Below are positions 41,982-51,524 of a stretch of 53,817 nt of DNA, piece after piece. Where the stretch lies: contig DDUE01000025.1 of NCBI GenBank assembly GCA_002344625.1, positions 1 to 53,817 of the forward strand, read 5' to 3'. This DNA is from Rhodocyclaceae bacterium UBA2346 (GTDB lineage: Bacteria; Pseudomonadota; Gammaproteobacteria; Burkholderiales; Rhodocyclaceae). Position 1 is the stretch's first letter; each line of letters begins with the position of its first letter. Position numbers and translations under genes: made by a program. The notes beneath the pieces are model-generated. The model was not told the DNA's origin and did not search any database. It saw only the letters and a program-made list of their open reading frames with translations.

Positions 41982-42056
41982 ATAAGGAATAACGGAAGGT
42001 GACGGATCCACCGCCACCGGACGATTCCGATGTCCAAACGATGCGAGGAGCAGGTC

Positions 42057-42434
42057 ATGAAAAAGGCACAACAAGGTTTTACCCTGATCGAACTGATGAT
42101 CGTGGTTGCGATCATCGGCATTCTGGCGGCAGTGGCACTGCCGGCATATCGCGACTACACCCAGCGTTCGGCCAACTCGGCCTGCCTGGCGGAAGCCAAG
42201 GCCTACGTCGGTGCGGCTGCCGGCTTGGCGGCCAATCCGGCCACAGCTGCAGCCATTCCCACGTTTATGGCTGGAAAAACAGCCTCGAGTTGCTCTGCTT
42301 TTGCAGACGTCACCGAAGCTGCTTTCGTTGGCAACACCACATTGGTGTTTACGCCGCAAACCCGTGGTAACGCAGTGCTGGTTCGAAACACAGAGTGCGA
42401 AGCCGGTAGCGCGACTTGCACACTCCTGCCGTAA
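42057..42434 (+). CDS. Type IV major pilin-like prepilin
   Basis: 125 residues. The short basic leader MKKAQQG is followed by [22 protein letters not shown], so prepilin peptidase should cut between Gly7 and Phe8; Glu5 of the mature chain is present. The globular part has four cysteines, with the last two in a C-x6-C loop (ECEAGSATC). The ATG at 42057 has GAGGAG 7 bp upstream. An upstream in-frame ATG would give an atypically long leader. It is transcribed from the sigma54 promoter at 41966 and terminated at 42480. It may be the major pilin of this strain. Confidence 0.93.
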   Translation: MKKAQQGFTLIELMIVVAIIGILAAVALPAYRDYTQRSANSACLAEAKAYVGAAAGLAANPATAAAIPTFMAGKTASSCSAFADVTEAAFVGNTTLVFTPQTRGNAVLVRNTECEAGSATCTLLP

Positions 42435-42479
42435 GGATCGCGCTGGCATCGCTCGGCCCGGAGTAGCGACCCCAAACAA

Positions 42480-42503
42480 CCCCGCTGAAACCAGCGGGGT
42501 TTT
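42480..42503 (+). terminator. Rho-independent terminator between the two pilin genes
   Basis: CCCCGCTG/CAGCGGGG stem with a 4-nt loop (extended by AA/TT) followed by TTTT. It should strongly limit read-through into the second pilin gene. Confidence 0.88.
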
Positions 42504-42553
42504 CCGTTAAGAATGGGGGTGTCTATTGATCTGCAATTTTAGGCAGAACTGTC

Positions 42554-42901
42554 ATGGTCACAAGATGCGAACAGGGCTTTACCCTTATTGAATTGATGAT
42601 CGTCATCGCCGTGATCGGAATTCTGGCGGCGGTGGCACTGCCGCAGTACGCGGCCTATCTCACACGTTCAGCCAACACTGCCTGCCTGAGCGAGGCACGG
42701 GCTTACATGAGCGCAGCAATCGCGCGCCTGGCCAACAACGAGCCAGCCTTGTCGTTCACCCCCAGCGCCTGCCTGGCCATCAGCAGCACACCAGTGGTCG
42801 CTGACTACGCCGCCGCCAACACCATCACCTTCACTGTCGGCGCCCGAGGCGATGCGGATACCGACTGCAATGCCGGAAGCGGGGTTTGCGCGCTACAGTG
42901 A
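42554..42901 (+). CDS. Second type IV prepilin, paralogue of the upstream pilin
   Basis: 115 residues. Leader MVTRCEQG then [22 protein letters not shown]; cleavage is expected after Gly8. Residues after the N-terminal helix resemble the first pilin (TRSANTACLSEARAYMSAA against [19 protein letters not shown]), with the same four-cysteine layout and C-x6-C loop (DCNAGSGVC). It follows a terminator and has only a weak ribosome-binding site (AGG about 10 bp upstream), so it is probably expressed at a lower level or separately. No -24/-12 promoter is seen before it. Confidence 0.9.
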   Translation: MVTRCEQGFTLIELMIVIAVIGILAAVALPQYAAYLTRSANTACLSEARAYMSAAIARLANNEPALSFTPSACLAISSTPVVADYAAANTITFTVGARGDADTDCNAGSGVCALQ

Positions 42902-42913
42902 GGGGCGCACGCA

Positions 42914-43711
42914 TCATGTCTTGCCTCCGTTGTCAGGTACGACAGGAGCCCCGTCGAAGTCAATGGCGCTCCCAGGCGGAATCGCCTGGCGGTAAACCGA
43001 TCGGCTGGCGAAGGCCAGCCATGGCAGGGTCAGTGGCAGGAGCGGCAAGAGCAGGATGCTGCCGACGATCACGACCGACAAGACCAGCCCCCAGGTCATC
43101 GCCACGAGAAAGTTACCGAACACGATTCGCACACTCGCGACCACCGCATCCACCAGCCCCGCCCTGCGCTCGCACAATAACGGCACCGCAAACGCCGCGA
43201 CCGCGAACAACATGACCGCCACGACGAGTCCCGACACGCTCGCCCACAACACGAACCTCAGTACCCCCGCCTGCGCCGGCAGCAGCGCGCCCAGCCACAC
43301 CGGCGCGCCGCCGACCATGTAACTGTAGAGAATCGCGGCGTCGGTGATGAAGATCATGAACAGCAGCGCGCACACCAGGGCCAGCACCCACACGCTGGGG
43401 GCGGCGCGCCGGAATCCCTCCGCAATCGCCGCGGGCCGGACACGCTCACCCCCCTCGTGTGCCGATGCGATGCCGAAGAATCCGGCCAGCAGAATCGGAC
43501 CGACCAGCATGAAGGCCCCCGCCGCAGCCACCACGAAGGGCGTCAGGCCCGCCGCCAGCAAGGCCGCGATGATCACCGCGCCGATCGCGGCGAAAACGAA
43601 TGCGTAGGCGAAACTCACCGTGCGGGTAGCGTTGGCCAGACGCCATCCCTCGATGATCCCGGTTCGCAGGGTCGACAGTTTCAGACGGTTGGGGCGAAGC
43701 GCGCTGGCCAT
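42914..43711 (-). CDS. DUF2189-like polytopic membrane protein
   Basis: 265 residues, with about six hydrophobic segments. The segment FVVAAAGAFMLVGPILLAGFFGIAS resembles the DUF2189/BPSS1780-type membrane proteins of betaproteobacteria. The function is not known. It is convergent with the second pilin gene and divergent from the DUF3334 gene. Confidence 0.65.
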   Translation of the reverse strand: MASALRPNRLKLSTLRTGIIEGWRLANATRTVSFAYAFVFAAIGAVIIAALLAAGLTPFVVAAAGAFMLVGPILLAGFFGIASAHEGGERVRPAAIAEGFRRAAPSVWVLALVCALLFMIFITDAAILYSYMVGGAPVWLGALLPAQAGVLRFVLWASVSGLVVAVMLFAVAAFAVPLLCERRAGLVDAVVASVRIVFGNFLVAMTWGLVLSVVIVGSILLLPLLPLTLPWLAFASRSVYRQAIPPGSAIDFDGAPVVPDNGGKT

Positions 43712-43901
43712 GGCAGAAAGTTCGCTAGATGAACGGGTTCCCGAACGTAACCAGCGGCGCAGCGATATTCATTGATGCAGATCAACAATCGAGGCCACGC
43801 GTTTCGCACGCATCATCCAAGGTGCGCATGCGCCACCGCACCCGACGGCGGATTATGCTATATATGCCTCCACGCCCTCACCGCAGCGCTGGAATTCGAA
43901 C

Positions 43902-44597
43902 ATGAGCACACGCGAAAGACCCGTCGTCTACGGCACCGAAGACCTCCTGATCAGCCTCTGCAACTCGGTGACCGACGTTCTGACGGTCGCAACCCACAGC
44001 CAGATCCACTATTCCGGCATGGCCCAGCGCATCACCAAAACCTGCCTGAAGCCGGACATAGGCTGCTTCGTGCTGTTCGATGGCGGATTCTCAGGCCTGG
44101 TGATCATCAATTTTTCCGCACCGGCCGCGATGGAGTTGTACGAACGCTACATGCTCAACATGGGCATGTCCAAGGCCGAACTCGCCCGTTCGCACACCTC
44201 GGACGAAGTCGGCAACATCATGGGCGAACTGATGAACCAGATCGTCGGCGACTTCACCGGCAAGGTCGGGCGCGAGCTGCAGACCCAGATCACCCAGAAC
44301 CAGCCCAAGATGCTGGCCCTGAACAAACAAGTCATCCTGAGCGTCGACACCCGTCTGGACGAACCCGAGGCGCGGCGGGTTACCTTCTACACCGGCAACA
44401 ACAATATCTTTTATCTCGAACTGGCCATCGACCGGACCGAATTCATCAAGCTGTACGACTTCGAACCCGCCGCAGCGCCCGACCCCGACCTGCTGATGGA
44501 ACAGGCCAGCGCCGAACGCGCGAACCTTCACCACGCCCGGCACGCCAGCATGCAGACGAGCGACACCGACGACCTGCTCAAATCGCTCGGCATGTGA
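43902..44597 (+). CDS. DUF3334 / CheX-like protein
   Basis: 231 residues, soluble. It resembles the DUF3334 family. The helix NIMGELMNQIVGDFTG (105-120) aligns with the CheC/CheX/FliY phosphatase motif D/S-x3-E-x2-N: Glu109 and Asn112 are present, but the first position is Asn105. A second conserved segment VGRELQTQITQNQP follows as in CheX dimers. Action on a phospho-receiver protein is a reasonable inference. No chemotaxis gene is adjacent. Confidence 0.7.
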   Translation: MSTRERPVVYGTEDLLISLCNSVTDVLTVATHSQIHYSGMAQRITKTCLKPDIGCFVLFDGGFSGLVIINFSAPAAMELYERYMLNMGMSKAELARSHTSDEVGNIMGELMNQIVGDFTGKVGRELQTQITQNQPKMLALNKQVILSVDTRLDEPEARRVTFYTGNNNIFYLELAIDRTEFIKLYDFEPAAAPDPDLLMEQASAERANLHHARHASMQTSDTDDLLKSLGM

Positions 44598-44611
44598 AGC
44601 CGACGCCGGCG

Positions 44612-45469
44612 TCAACGGGCAAGACGCTGCGCGAGTCGCAACACCTTGGCGCGCTCGAGCTGTAGTGCAAAGGCCGGGAAGTCGAGGCCGAAACGTGCGC
44701 GCAACTCGGGGGCGATCGCCCTCAACCACTTCCAGCGCGGTTCGAATGCCGGATCGCGGAACGCCAGCACGATGTAGTTGCCGTCTTCGGGTGCCGGAAC
44801 CGGGATCGCGATCACCCGCTCGTCGAAAACATCGAGAATCCGTTCGACATGCAGCGCATAGGCGCGCCGGTCGCCGGCGACGTTCATGACCAGCATGCCC
44901 CGGTCCGTCAGGCGGTCATGCGCATCCGCGTAGAAATCGCTGGCCAGCAGATCGACCGCCACACCGTCGATGCCGAATGCGTCGATCAGCAGCACATCGC
45001 AGGTTTCTTCGGTCTCGGCCACGTATCGCGCGCCATCGCAATGGATCACCCGGAAACGCGCGCCATCCGGCGGAATTCCGAACAGGTCACGCAGCGCCAG
45101 AACATGCGGATCGATCTCGAGCACCGTCATCCGCGTCGTCGGCAAATGTCGATGGCAGTAGTTCGCCAGCGAACCGCCGCCCAGGCCAAGCATCATGATC
45201 CGGCGCGGGCGGGCGTTGAACAGCAGAAATGCCATCATCCGGCGGGCATAGCCGAGTTCGAGCACCGCGGGGTCGTCGATGCGGATCACGCTCTGCACGA
45301 AATCGGCACTGAAATGCAGCGCCCGCAAACCACCGTTCTCGAGCACGAACGGCTTGTCGTAGCTGCCGTCGAGCAAGCGCGCCTTCAATGCCGCGGCATC
45401 GCTGCCGTCCGGTTCCAGCAGGCGAACCAATCCGGGCTCATCGGGGAAAGGGCTGGGTAACTCGAACAT
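44612..45469 (-). CDS. Spermidine synthase-like methyltransferase-fold protein
   Basis: 285 residues from ATG 45469 (MFELPSPFPDEPGL), chosen for the GGAG 5 bp upstream; an ATG at 45484 or a longer frame to 45595 is possible. The Rossmann motif MLGLGGGSLANYCHRHLP, the acidic binding residue in MTVLEIDPHVLALRD and the DVLLIDAFGIDG segment are those of the spermidine-synthase (SpeE) superfamily. No speD or other polyamine gene is nearby, and many such stand-alone proteins are not true spermidine synthases. It is convergent with the DUF3334 gene. Confidence 0.8.
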   Translation of the reverse strand: MFELPSPFPDEPGLVRLLEPDGSDAAALKARLLDGSYDKPFVLENGGLRALHFSADFVQSVIRIDDPAVLELGYARRMMAFLLFNARPRRIMMLGLGGGSLANYCHRHLPTTRMTVLEIDPHVLALRDLFGIPPDGARFRVIHCDGARYVAETEETCDVLLIDAFGIDGVAVDLLASDFYADAHDRLTDRGMLVMNVAGDRRAYALHVERILDVFDERVIAIPVPAPEDGNYIVLAFRDPAFEPRWKWLRAIAPELRARFGLDFPAFALQLERAKVLRLAQRLAR

Positions 45470-45681
45470 CCAGGCTCCAGTCATACATTCGTTTGGGGGC
45501 GAGAAACCCATGAACCCACCCAAAGCCGTGAACTGAAGCACCCTGTGCGCGGGTAAGATCCAGGCAGCGCTCGTCCTGATATCGCACCGCATCACCGTCG
45601 CGCATACAGCCAGGGAGCGGACGAGAATCCTCGACCCTCGCTCCCGTTATCTCAACCACTGTGGCCACAGGAAATCCACCC

Positions 45682-45867
45682 ATGAGAGCCGTCGTCGTCC
45701 TGGTCGCGATCGCCATCATCCTCGTCTTCGTCGCGGGCTTTCTACGCGGCGGCAAGAAGGATGCCGGCGACTCGGTCTTCAAGCTGCTGCACAGCCTCAT
45801 CGACCTTGCATGGAAAATCGCGTTGCTGGCCGCGGCGGTGATATTGCTGATCAACGTCATCGATTAG
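45682..45867 (+). CDS. Small two-helix membrane protein, unknown function
   Basis: 61 residues. It starts MRAVVVLVAIAIILVFVAGF (helix 1), has a charged middle RGGKKDAGDSVFK, and ends with helix 2 (IALLAAAVILLINVID). The ATG at 45682 has AGGAAA about 10 bp upstream; a GTG in frame at 45661 is an alternative. I do not recognise it. It is divergent from the spermidine-synthase-like gene. Confidence 0.5.
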   Translation: MRAVVVLVAIAIILVFVAGFLRGGKKDAGDSVFKLLHSLIDLAWKIALLAAAVILLINVID

Positions 45868-45917
45868 CCGTGCCCCGGCCCGGAACTACGCATCGCACCA
45901 CGTCGCATGCGGTGCCG

Positions 45918-45948
45918 AAAAGCAAAAAGCCAACCCCGAAGGATTGGC
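45918..45948 (-). terminator. Rho-independent terminator of tRNA-Pro
   Basis: On the minus strand GCCAATCC-TTCG-GGGTTGGC (complement of 45929-45948), one G-U pair and a UUCG-type loop, followed by TTTTTGCTTTT. It lies 17 bp after the encoded CCA. Confidence 0.88.
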
Positions 45949-45964
45949 CAAGTGCTTTTTCTGT

Positions 45965-46043
<79 letters not shown>

Positions 46044-46053
46044 ACAGAGCGGC

Positions 46054-46082
46054 ATTATAGCAGGGAGATCCTGCTTTGCCAG
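46054..46082 (-). promoter_or_regulatory. Promoter of tRNA-Pro
   Basis: -10 TATAAT (complement of 46054-46059) and -35 CTGGCA (complement of 46077-46082), 17-bp spacing, ending 12 bp before the tRNA 5' end. Confidence 0.7.
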
Positions 46083-46100
46083 CCATAATTTGCGAATCGT

Positions 46101-46481
46101 TCAGCTTCGCAGTGCCTCCAGCGTGGCGACGAGATCGCCGCGCACCTCGTGCATCAGGGCACGCAAATGGGCCGACTCCTGGCGGTCTTCTTCCTGGTGA
46201 ATCGCCGTTTCTCCGAGCTTGCTGCGCGCACCCGAGATGGTGAAGCCGTCTTCATAGAGCAGGCTGCGGATACGCCGGATCAGGAGCACCTCATGATGCT
46301 GGTAATAGCGCCGGTTGCCGCGCCGCTTCACCGGCTTGAGCTGAGTGAATTCCTGCTCCCAGTAGCGCAACACATGCGGCTTGACGGCACACAGTTCACT
46401 CACCTCGCCGATCGTGAAATAGCGCTTTGCCGGTATTGGCGGCAGCGTTTCGTGCGATATGTCAGGGTTGCTTGCTTGCAT
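46101..46481 (-). CDS. MerR-family transcriptional regulator
   Basis: 126 residues. The winged helix is at about 20-90 ([58 protein letters not shown]), followed by a short helical tail lacking metal-binding cysteines. This is the MerR-like gene that accompanies ihfA in many beta- and gammaproteobacteria; its targets are unknown. It overlaps the ihfA 3' end by 20 bp and is the last gene of the operon. Confidence 0.92.
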   Translation of the reverse strand: MQASNPDISHETLPPIPAKRYFTIGEVSELCAVKPHVLRYWEQEFTQLKPVKRRGNRRYYQHHEVLLIRRIRSLLYEDGFTISGARSKLGETAIHQEEDRQESAHLRALMHEVRGDLVATLEALRS

Positions 46482-46773
46482 CGCTCAATTGCTCCACCGC
46501 GGCCTTGAGTTTCTGACTGGCATGGAAGGTCACCACCCGGCGCGCCGAGATCGGGATTTCCTCGCCGGTCTTCGGGTTGCGACCGGGGCGCTGCGGCTTG
46601 TCGCGCAACTGGAAGTTACCGAAGCCGGACAGCTTCACCGACTCTCCCCGCTCCAGCGCCAGCCTGATTTCCTCGAAAAAGCCCTCGACCATGTCTTTGG
46701 CTTCACGCTTGTTCAAACCGACGCGCTCGAACAACATGTCGGCCAATTCCGCTTTGGTAAGTGTGACGTTCAT
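46462..46773 (-). CDS. ihfA: Integration host factor subunit alpha
   Basis: 103 residues. A DNA-bending HU-family protein that works as a heterodimer with IhfB. The start ATG at 46773 ([14 protein letters not shown]) replaces a longer unsupported frame. Diagnostic parts are [12 protein letters not shown] and the DNA-intercalating arm [12 protein letters not shown]. The start is 4 bp after the pheT stop. It is relevant to the sigma54 pilin promoter, since such promoters commonly need IHF. Confidence 0.97.
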   Translation of the reverse strand: MNVTLTKAELADMLFERVGLNKREAKDMVEGFFEEIRLALERGESVKLSGFGNFQLRDKPQRPGRNPKTGEEIPISARRVVTFHASQKLKAAVEQLSDASKQP

Positions 46774-46777
46774 TTGA

Positions 46778-49156
46778 CTATCCACGCAAGCGCGCACCCA
46801 GAGATGCCTCGGCATGAGAAACAATCGCCGCGACTGCGGCATCTACTTCGGCGTCTTCGAGCGTTCGCTGAGTATCTTGCATCAACACCCTGAACGCAAG
46901 GCTCTTCTTGTCCGGATCAATGCCTTTGCCATGGTACACATCGAAGAGCGCAATCGACTTGACGATGCCGCTTGCCCCCTTTCGGAGCGTATCGAGCAGA
47001 CGGGCCGCGCTGATGCTCGACTCGACGATCAAGGCCAGGTCGCGCGCTACGATCGGATAGCGCGACACCTCGCCATAGGCCGGCACCGCCCCCTGCAGCA
47101 CCAACTCGAGCTCGACCTCGATCACCACCGGTGCCACCCCGAGTTCATAACGCTGCACCCACACCGGATGCAACTCGCCGATGATGCCGATGTGGCGACC
47201 ATGCAGAATCACCGCGGCCGCGCGGCCAGGATGCAAGGCCGGATGCGCCAGCACCTCGAATGACAGCTGACCCGGCTCGAACAGGGCCTCGAGATCGGCC
47301 TTGACGTCGAAGAAATCGACTCCGCGCCCGTCCGCACCCCACTGCTCGGCGAGGGCGGCGCCACTGGCCAGCGCTGCCAACCTGACCGGCTGATGGTAGC
47401 CGGCCACCGGTCCGCCATCGCTCTTGCGTTCGAAGCAGCGCCCGATCTCGAACAGCCGCACCCGGCTCTGCTGTCGCTTGCGGTTCGCCGCCATGCTCGC
47501 AACGAGACCCGGAATCAGGCTGGAACGCATCACGCTCATATGGCTCGCAATCGGGTTGGCGAGACGGATGGGGTCGGTCGCCGCGCAGAAATCCCGCTCC
47601 CAGGCTTCGTCGACGAACGCGTAGTTGATGACTTCCTGGTAGTCACGCGCAACCAGCATGCGCCGTACGTCCCACACGCTGCGACCGGCATCGCTGCGCG
47701 CCAGCATCGCGAGCCGCCCCCGTGGCGGCAGGGTCGGAATCTCGTCGTAACCGTGCAGGCGGACGATCTCTTCCACCAGATCTTCCTCGATCTCGATATC
47801 GAACCGGAACGATGGCGGCGTCACCCGGAACGACTCCCCGTCACGCTCGACGGCGAGCCCCACCCGTGCCAGCAACGACGCCATCGCAGTGTCGTCGAGA
47901 TCGATGCCGAGGAGCCGGCGCGCCCGCGCCGGGCGCAGCGCGACCGGTGGCCGCGTCGGCAGGTTCGTGTTCGAGACGGCCTCGACCACCGGCCCGCAGA
48001 CACCACCGCAGATATCGAGTATCAGGCGCGTCGCCCGCTCGATCGCCTGTGCCGGCAATGCGAAGTCCACACCACGCTCGAAGCGGTGCGACGCATCGGA
48101 CGCGAAACCATAGGCGCGCGCCCTGCCGGCGATCGCCGCCGGCGCGAAGAATGCGCTTTCGAGAAAGACGTCGGTCGTCGCCAGCGTGACGCTGCTGTCC
48201 TCTCCCCCCATCACCCCGCCCAGTGCCAACGCACGCGCGTCGTCGGCGATCAGCACTGTGTCCGCGGTCGCGGCCACGGTCTGCTCGTTGAGCAACAGCA
48301 AGGTTTCGCCCGCGCGCGCCAATCGTACCCGAACGGCGCCGACAAGCTTGCTATCGTCGAACACGTGCAGTGGCTGCCCCAGTTCGAGCATCACATAGTT
48401 GGTGACGTCCACCAGCGCGCTGATCGACCGGATGCCGCTGCGCTCGAGACGCTGCCGCATCCAGTCCGGCGTCGTGGCGGCGGCATTGAGCTTGCGCAGG
48501 ATGCGACCACAATAGCGCGGGCAGGCGTGCGGCGCCTCCAGCACGATTTCGCGGCGATCGTCGATCTGGGGCTTCACCGGCTCGCAAACCGGCAGGTGCA
48601 ACGGCGCCGAGGTCAGTGCGGCGACTTCGCGCGCGACACCCGCCAGGCTCAGACAATCGGCCCGGTTCGGCGTGAGCTTGATCGTGAACAAGGTGTCGTC
48701 CAGCGCCAGCAGATCACGCACATCGCTTCCGACCGCTGCCTCCGCCGGCAATTCGAGCAGACCGCCGTGATCGTCGGAGAGACCCAATTCACGTGCAGAG
48801 CACAACATCCCGTAGGACTCGACACCGCGCAGGCGGGCCGCCTTGATCTCGAAACCAGGCAGGCTGGCTCCGACCAGCGCGAGCGGCACTTTCATCCCGG
48901 TCGCCGCGTTGGGCGCACCGCATACGATCTGGAGCAACGCGTCCTGGCCCGCATCGACGGTGCAGACCTTGAGCTTGTCCGCTCCCGGGTGCTTGTCGGC
49001 CCTAACGATCTGCCCGACCACGACGCCCGAGAATGCCGGTGCGGCCGGGCGTGCCTCCTCGACCTCAAGGCCGGCCATCGTCAATGCATGCCCCAGGGCC
49101 TCACTATCGAGTTGCGGATCCACGAAGGTCCGCAACCATTTTTCCGAGAATTGCAT
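46778..49156 (-). CDS. pheT: Phenylalanyl-tRNA synthetase beta subunit
   Basis: 792 residues (E. coli 795). It has an N-terminal EMAP/tRNA-binding domain (about 40-150, [20 protein letters not shown]), B3/B4 editing domain, B5 domain, catalytic-like core and a C-terminal anticodon-binding FDX-ACB domain (about 700-792, [18 protein letters not shown]). With PheS it forms the (alpha-beta)2 enzyme. It starts 7 bp after the pheS stop. Confidence 0.98.
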   Translation of the reverse strand: MQFSEKWLRTFVDPQLDSEALGHALTMAGLEVEEARPAAPAFSGVVVGQIVRADKHPGADKLKVCTVDAGQDALLQIVCGAPNAATGMKVPLALVGASLPGFEIKAARLRGVESYGMLCSARELGLSDDHGGLLELPAEAAVGSDVRDLLALDDTLFTIKLTPNRADCLSLAGVAREVAALTSAPLHLPVCEPVKPQIDDRREIVLEAPHACPRYCGRILRKLNAAATTPDWMRQRLERSGIRSISALVDVTNYVMLELGQPLHVFDDSKLVGAVRVRLARAGETLLLLNEQTVAATADTVLIADDARALALGGVMGGEDSSVTLATTDVFLESAFFAPAAIAGRARAYGFASDASHRFERGVDFALPAQAIERATRLILDICGGVCGPVVEAVSNTNLPTRPPVALRPARARRLLGIDLDDTAMASLLARVGLAVERDGESFRVTPPSFRFDIEIEEDLVEEIVRLHGYDEIPTLPPRGRLAMLARSDAGRSVWDVRRMLVARDYQEVINYAFVDEAWERDFCAATDPIRLANPIASHMSVMRSSLIPGLVASMAANRKRQQSRVRLFEIGRCFERKSDGGPVAGYHQPVRLAALASGAALAEQWGADGRGVDFFDVKADLEALFEPGQLSFEVLAHPALHPGRAAAVILHGRHIGIIGELHPVWVQRYELGVAPVVIEVELELVLQGAVPAYGEVSRYPIVARDLALIVESSISAARLLDTLRKGASGIVKSIALFDVYHGKGIDPDKKSLAFRVLMQDTQRTLEDAEVDAAVAAIVSHAEASLGARLRG

Positions 49157-49163
49157 GATTCGA

Positions 49164-50213
<1,050 letters not shown>

Positions 50214-50221
50214 TCAGAAAC

Positions 50222-50248
50222 AAAAAGGGAGGCCTAGCCTCCCTTTTT
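50222..50248. terminator. Strong symmetric terminator between rplT and pheS
   Basis: AAAAAGGGAGGC-CTA-GCCTCCCTTTTT: a 12-bp perfect stem with an A-run and a T-run, able to act in both directions. In the direction of transcription it lies 15 bp after the rplT stop and 27 bp before the pheS ATG. It could end the ribosomal transcript or act as the pheST attenuator. Confidence 0.9.
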
Positions 50249-50262
50249 CATGCCGCTTTCAA

Positions 50263-50622
50263 TCAGGCGGCAAGTTTGGCCCGGGCTTGTTCAGCGAGCG
50301 CCGCAAATGCAGGCTTGTCGAACACCGCCAGGTCGGCCAACACTTTGCGATCCACTTCGATCGCGGCTTTCTTGAGGCCGTTCATGAAGGTGCTGTAGGT
50401 CAGACCCAACTCGCGCGAGGCCGCGTTGATACGCGCGATCCACAGCGCCCGGAACTGCCGCTTGCGCTGACGCCGGTCACGGTAGGCATATTGCCCGGCC
50501 TTCATCACCGCCTGTTTGGCGATGCGGTATACGTTCTTGCGACGGCCGCGATATCCCTTGGCCTGGTCGAGTACCTTCTTGTGACGCGCGCGCGCCGTTA
50601 CACCACGTTTGACTCTGGGCAT
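50263..50622 (-). CDS. rplT: 50S ribosomal protein L20
   Basis: 119 residues. [33 protein letters not shown] and the C-terminal globular domain [19 protein letters not shown] match L20. It is required for early 50S assembly and, in E. coli, represses rpmI-rplT translation by binding the leader. Confidence 0.98.
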   Translation of the reverse strand: MPRVKRGVTARARHKKVLDQAKGYRGRRKNVYRIAKQAVMKAGQYAYRDRRQRKRQFRALWIARINAASRELGLTYSTFMNGLKKAAIEVDRKVLADLAVFDKPAFAALAEQARAKLAA

Positions 50623-50634
50623 TGCGTTCTCCTA

Positions 50635-50832
50635 TCAAGCGTAAGGCAGCATGGCGCGGATGAGCTTCTCATCTGCGGCATGGACCGAAGTCATCCCACG
50701 GAGCTGGCGCTTGCTCTTGGTGGTCTTCTTGGTCAGGATGTGGCGCTTGAACGCTTGGGAACGCTTGATTCCGCCGCTCGAGCGGACCTTGAACCGCTTG
50801 GCGGCCCCGCTCTTGGTCTTCATCTTGGGCAT
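50635..50832 (-). CDS. rpmI: 50S ribosomal protein L35
   Basis: 65 residues, starting [16 protein letters not shown] with a good AGGAG just upstream. Very basic. The start at 50832 is chosen over a longer frame that crosses the infC-rpmI spacer. It lies in infC-rpmI-rplT order. Confidence 0.97.
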   Translation of the reverse strand: MPKMKTKSGAAKRFKVRSSGGIKRSQAFKRHILTKKTTKSKRQLRGMTSVHAADEKLIRAMLPYA

Positions 50833-50907
50833 TGCATACTCCTGGTTTATACATGTCGCCAGGTAGCGCCAATCACGACGCTTTTGACACCTGACACCAC
50901 TTGTTTT

Positions 50908-50926
50908 CGGCCGGTCGGACCGGCCG
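50908..50926 (-). promoter_or_regulatory. Hairpin in the infC-rpmI leader
   Basis: CGGCCGG/CCGGCCG with a 5-nt loop in the 148-bp infC/rpmI spacer, with no T-run. In E. coli an L20-binding pseudoknot lies in this region and controls rpmI-rplT, so this may be part of a comparable element. Pairing with the rpmI ribosome-binding site was not established. Confidence 0.4.
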
Positions 50927-50980
50927 CCATTCGCCAAGGGCACTGTGGCCTCTTGGTCAAATTCGTTGCTGACGCAGCCC

Positions 50981-51499
50981 TCAGGATTTCTTGGGCGCGA
51001 TCACCATGATCATCTGGCGCCCTTCCATCTTGGGCATCTGCTCGACCAGCGCGATCTCCTCGAGATCGAGCTTGATGCGCTCGAGCTGGCGCATTCCGAT
51101 TTCCTGGTGAGCCATTTCGCGACCGCGGAAGCGCAGGGTCACCTTGGCCTTGTCACCTTCACCCAAGAAGCGCTTGAGGTTGCGAAGCTTGATCTGGTAG
51201 TCGTTCTCGTCCGTACCCGGACGCAGCTTGACTTCCTTGACCTGAACCTGCTTCTGCTTGAGTCTTGCCTCGTGAGCGCGTTTTTGCTCCTGATACTTGA
51301 ACTTGCCGAAATCCATCACCTTGCACACCGGCGGCACCGCCATCGGTGCGATTTCCACCAGATCGAGACCGGCTTCATCGGCAATATTGAGTGCAGCGTT
51401 CAGGCTGACGATGCCGAGCTGTTCCCCGTCATCTCCCACCAGGCGGACTTCCGGCGCGGTAATTTCCTCGTTAACGCGCTGCTTCTTATCTTGAGCGAT
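50981..51499 (-). CDS. infC: Translation initiation factor IF-3 (AUC start codon)
   Basis: 172 residues when started at the ATC at 51499, giving (M)[19 protein letters not shown], the normal IF-3 N-terminus. GGAG is 9 bp upstream and there is no ATG, GTG or TTG at this place. A shorter conventional start at 51439 would remove conserved residues. C-terminal blocks [16 protein letters not shown] and [12 protein letters not shown] are diagnostic. Rare start codons underlie IF-3 autoregulation in E. coli (AUU). It starts 25 bp after thrS. Confidence 0.95.
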   Translation of the reverse strand: MAQDKKQRVNEEITAPEVRLVGDDGEQLGIVSLNAALNIADEAGLDLVEIAPMAVPPVCKVMDFGKFKYQEQKRAHEARLKQKQVQVKEVKLRPGTDENDYQIKLRNLKRFLGEGDKAKVTLRFRGREMAHQEIGMRQLERIKLDLEEIALVEQMPKMEGRQMIMVIAPKKS

Positions 51500-51524
51500 G
51501 GTTCAAATCTCCAAAAAATCGATA

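Noticed and set aside
45438..45860. 140-codon minus-strand frame as a full gene
   Set aside because: It overlaps the spermidine-synthase-like start and is antisense to the small membrane protein; only a short segment looks protein-like, so it is reported as a low-interest remnant.
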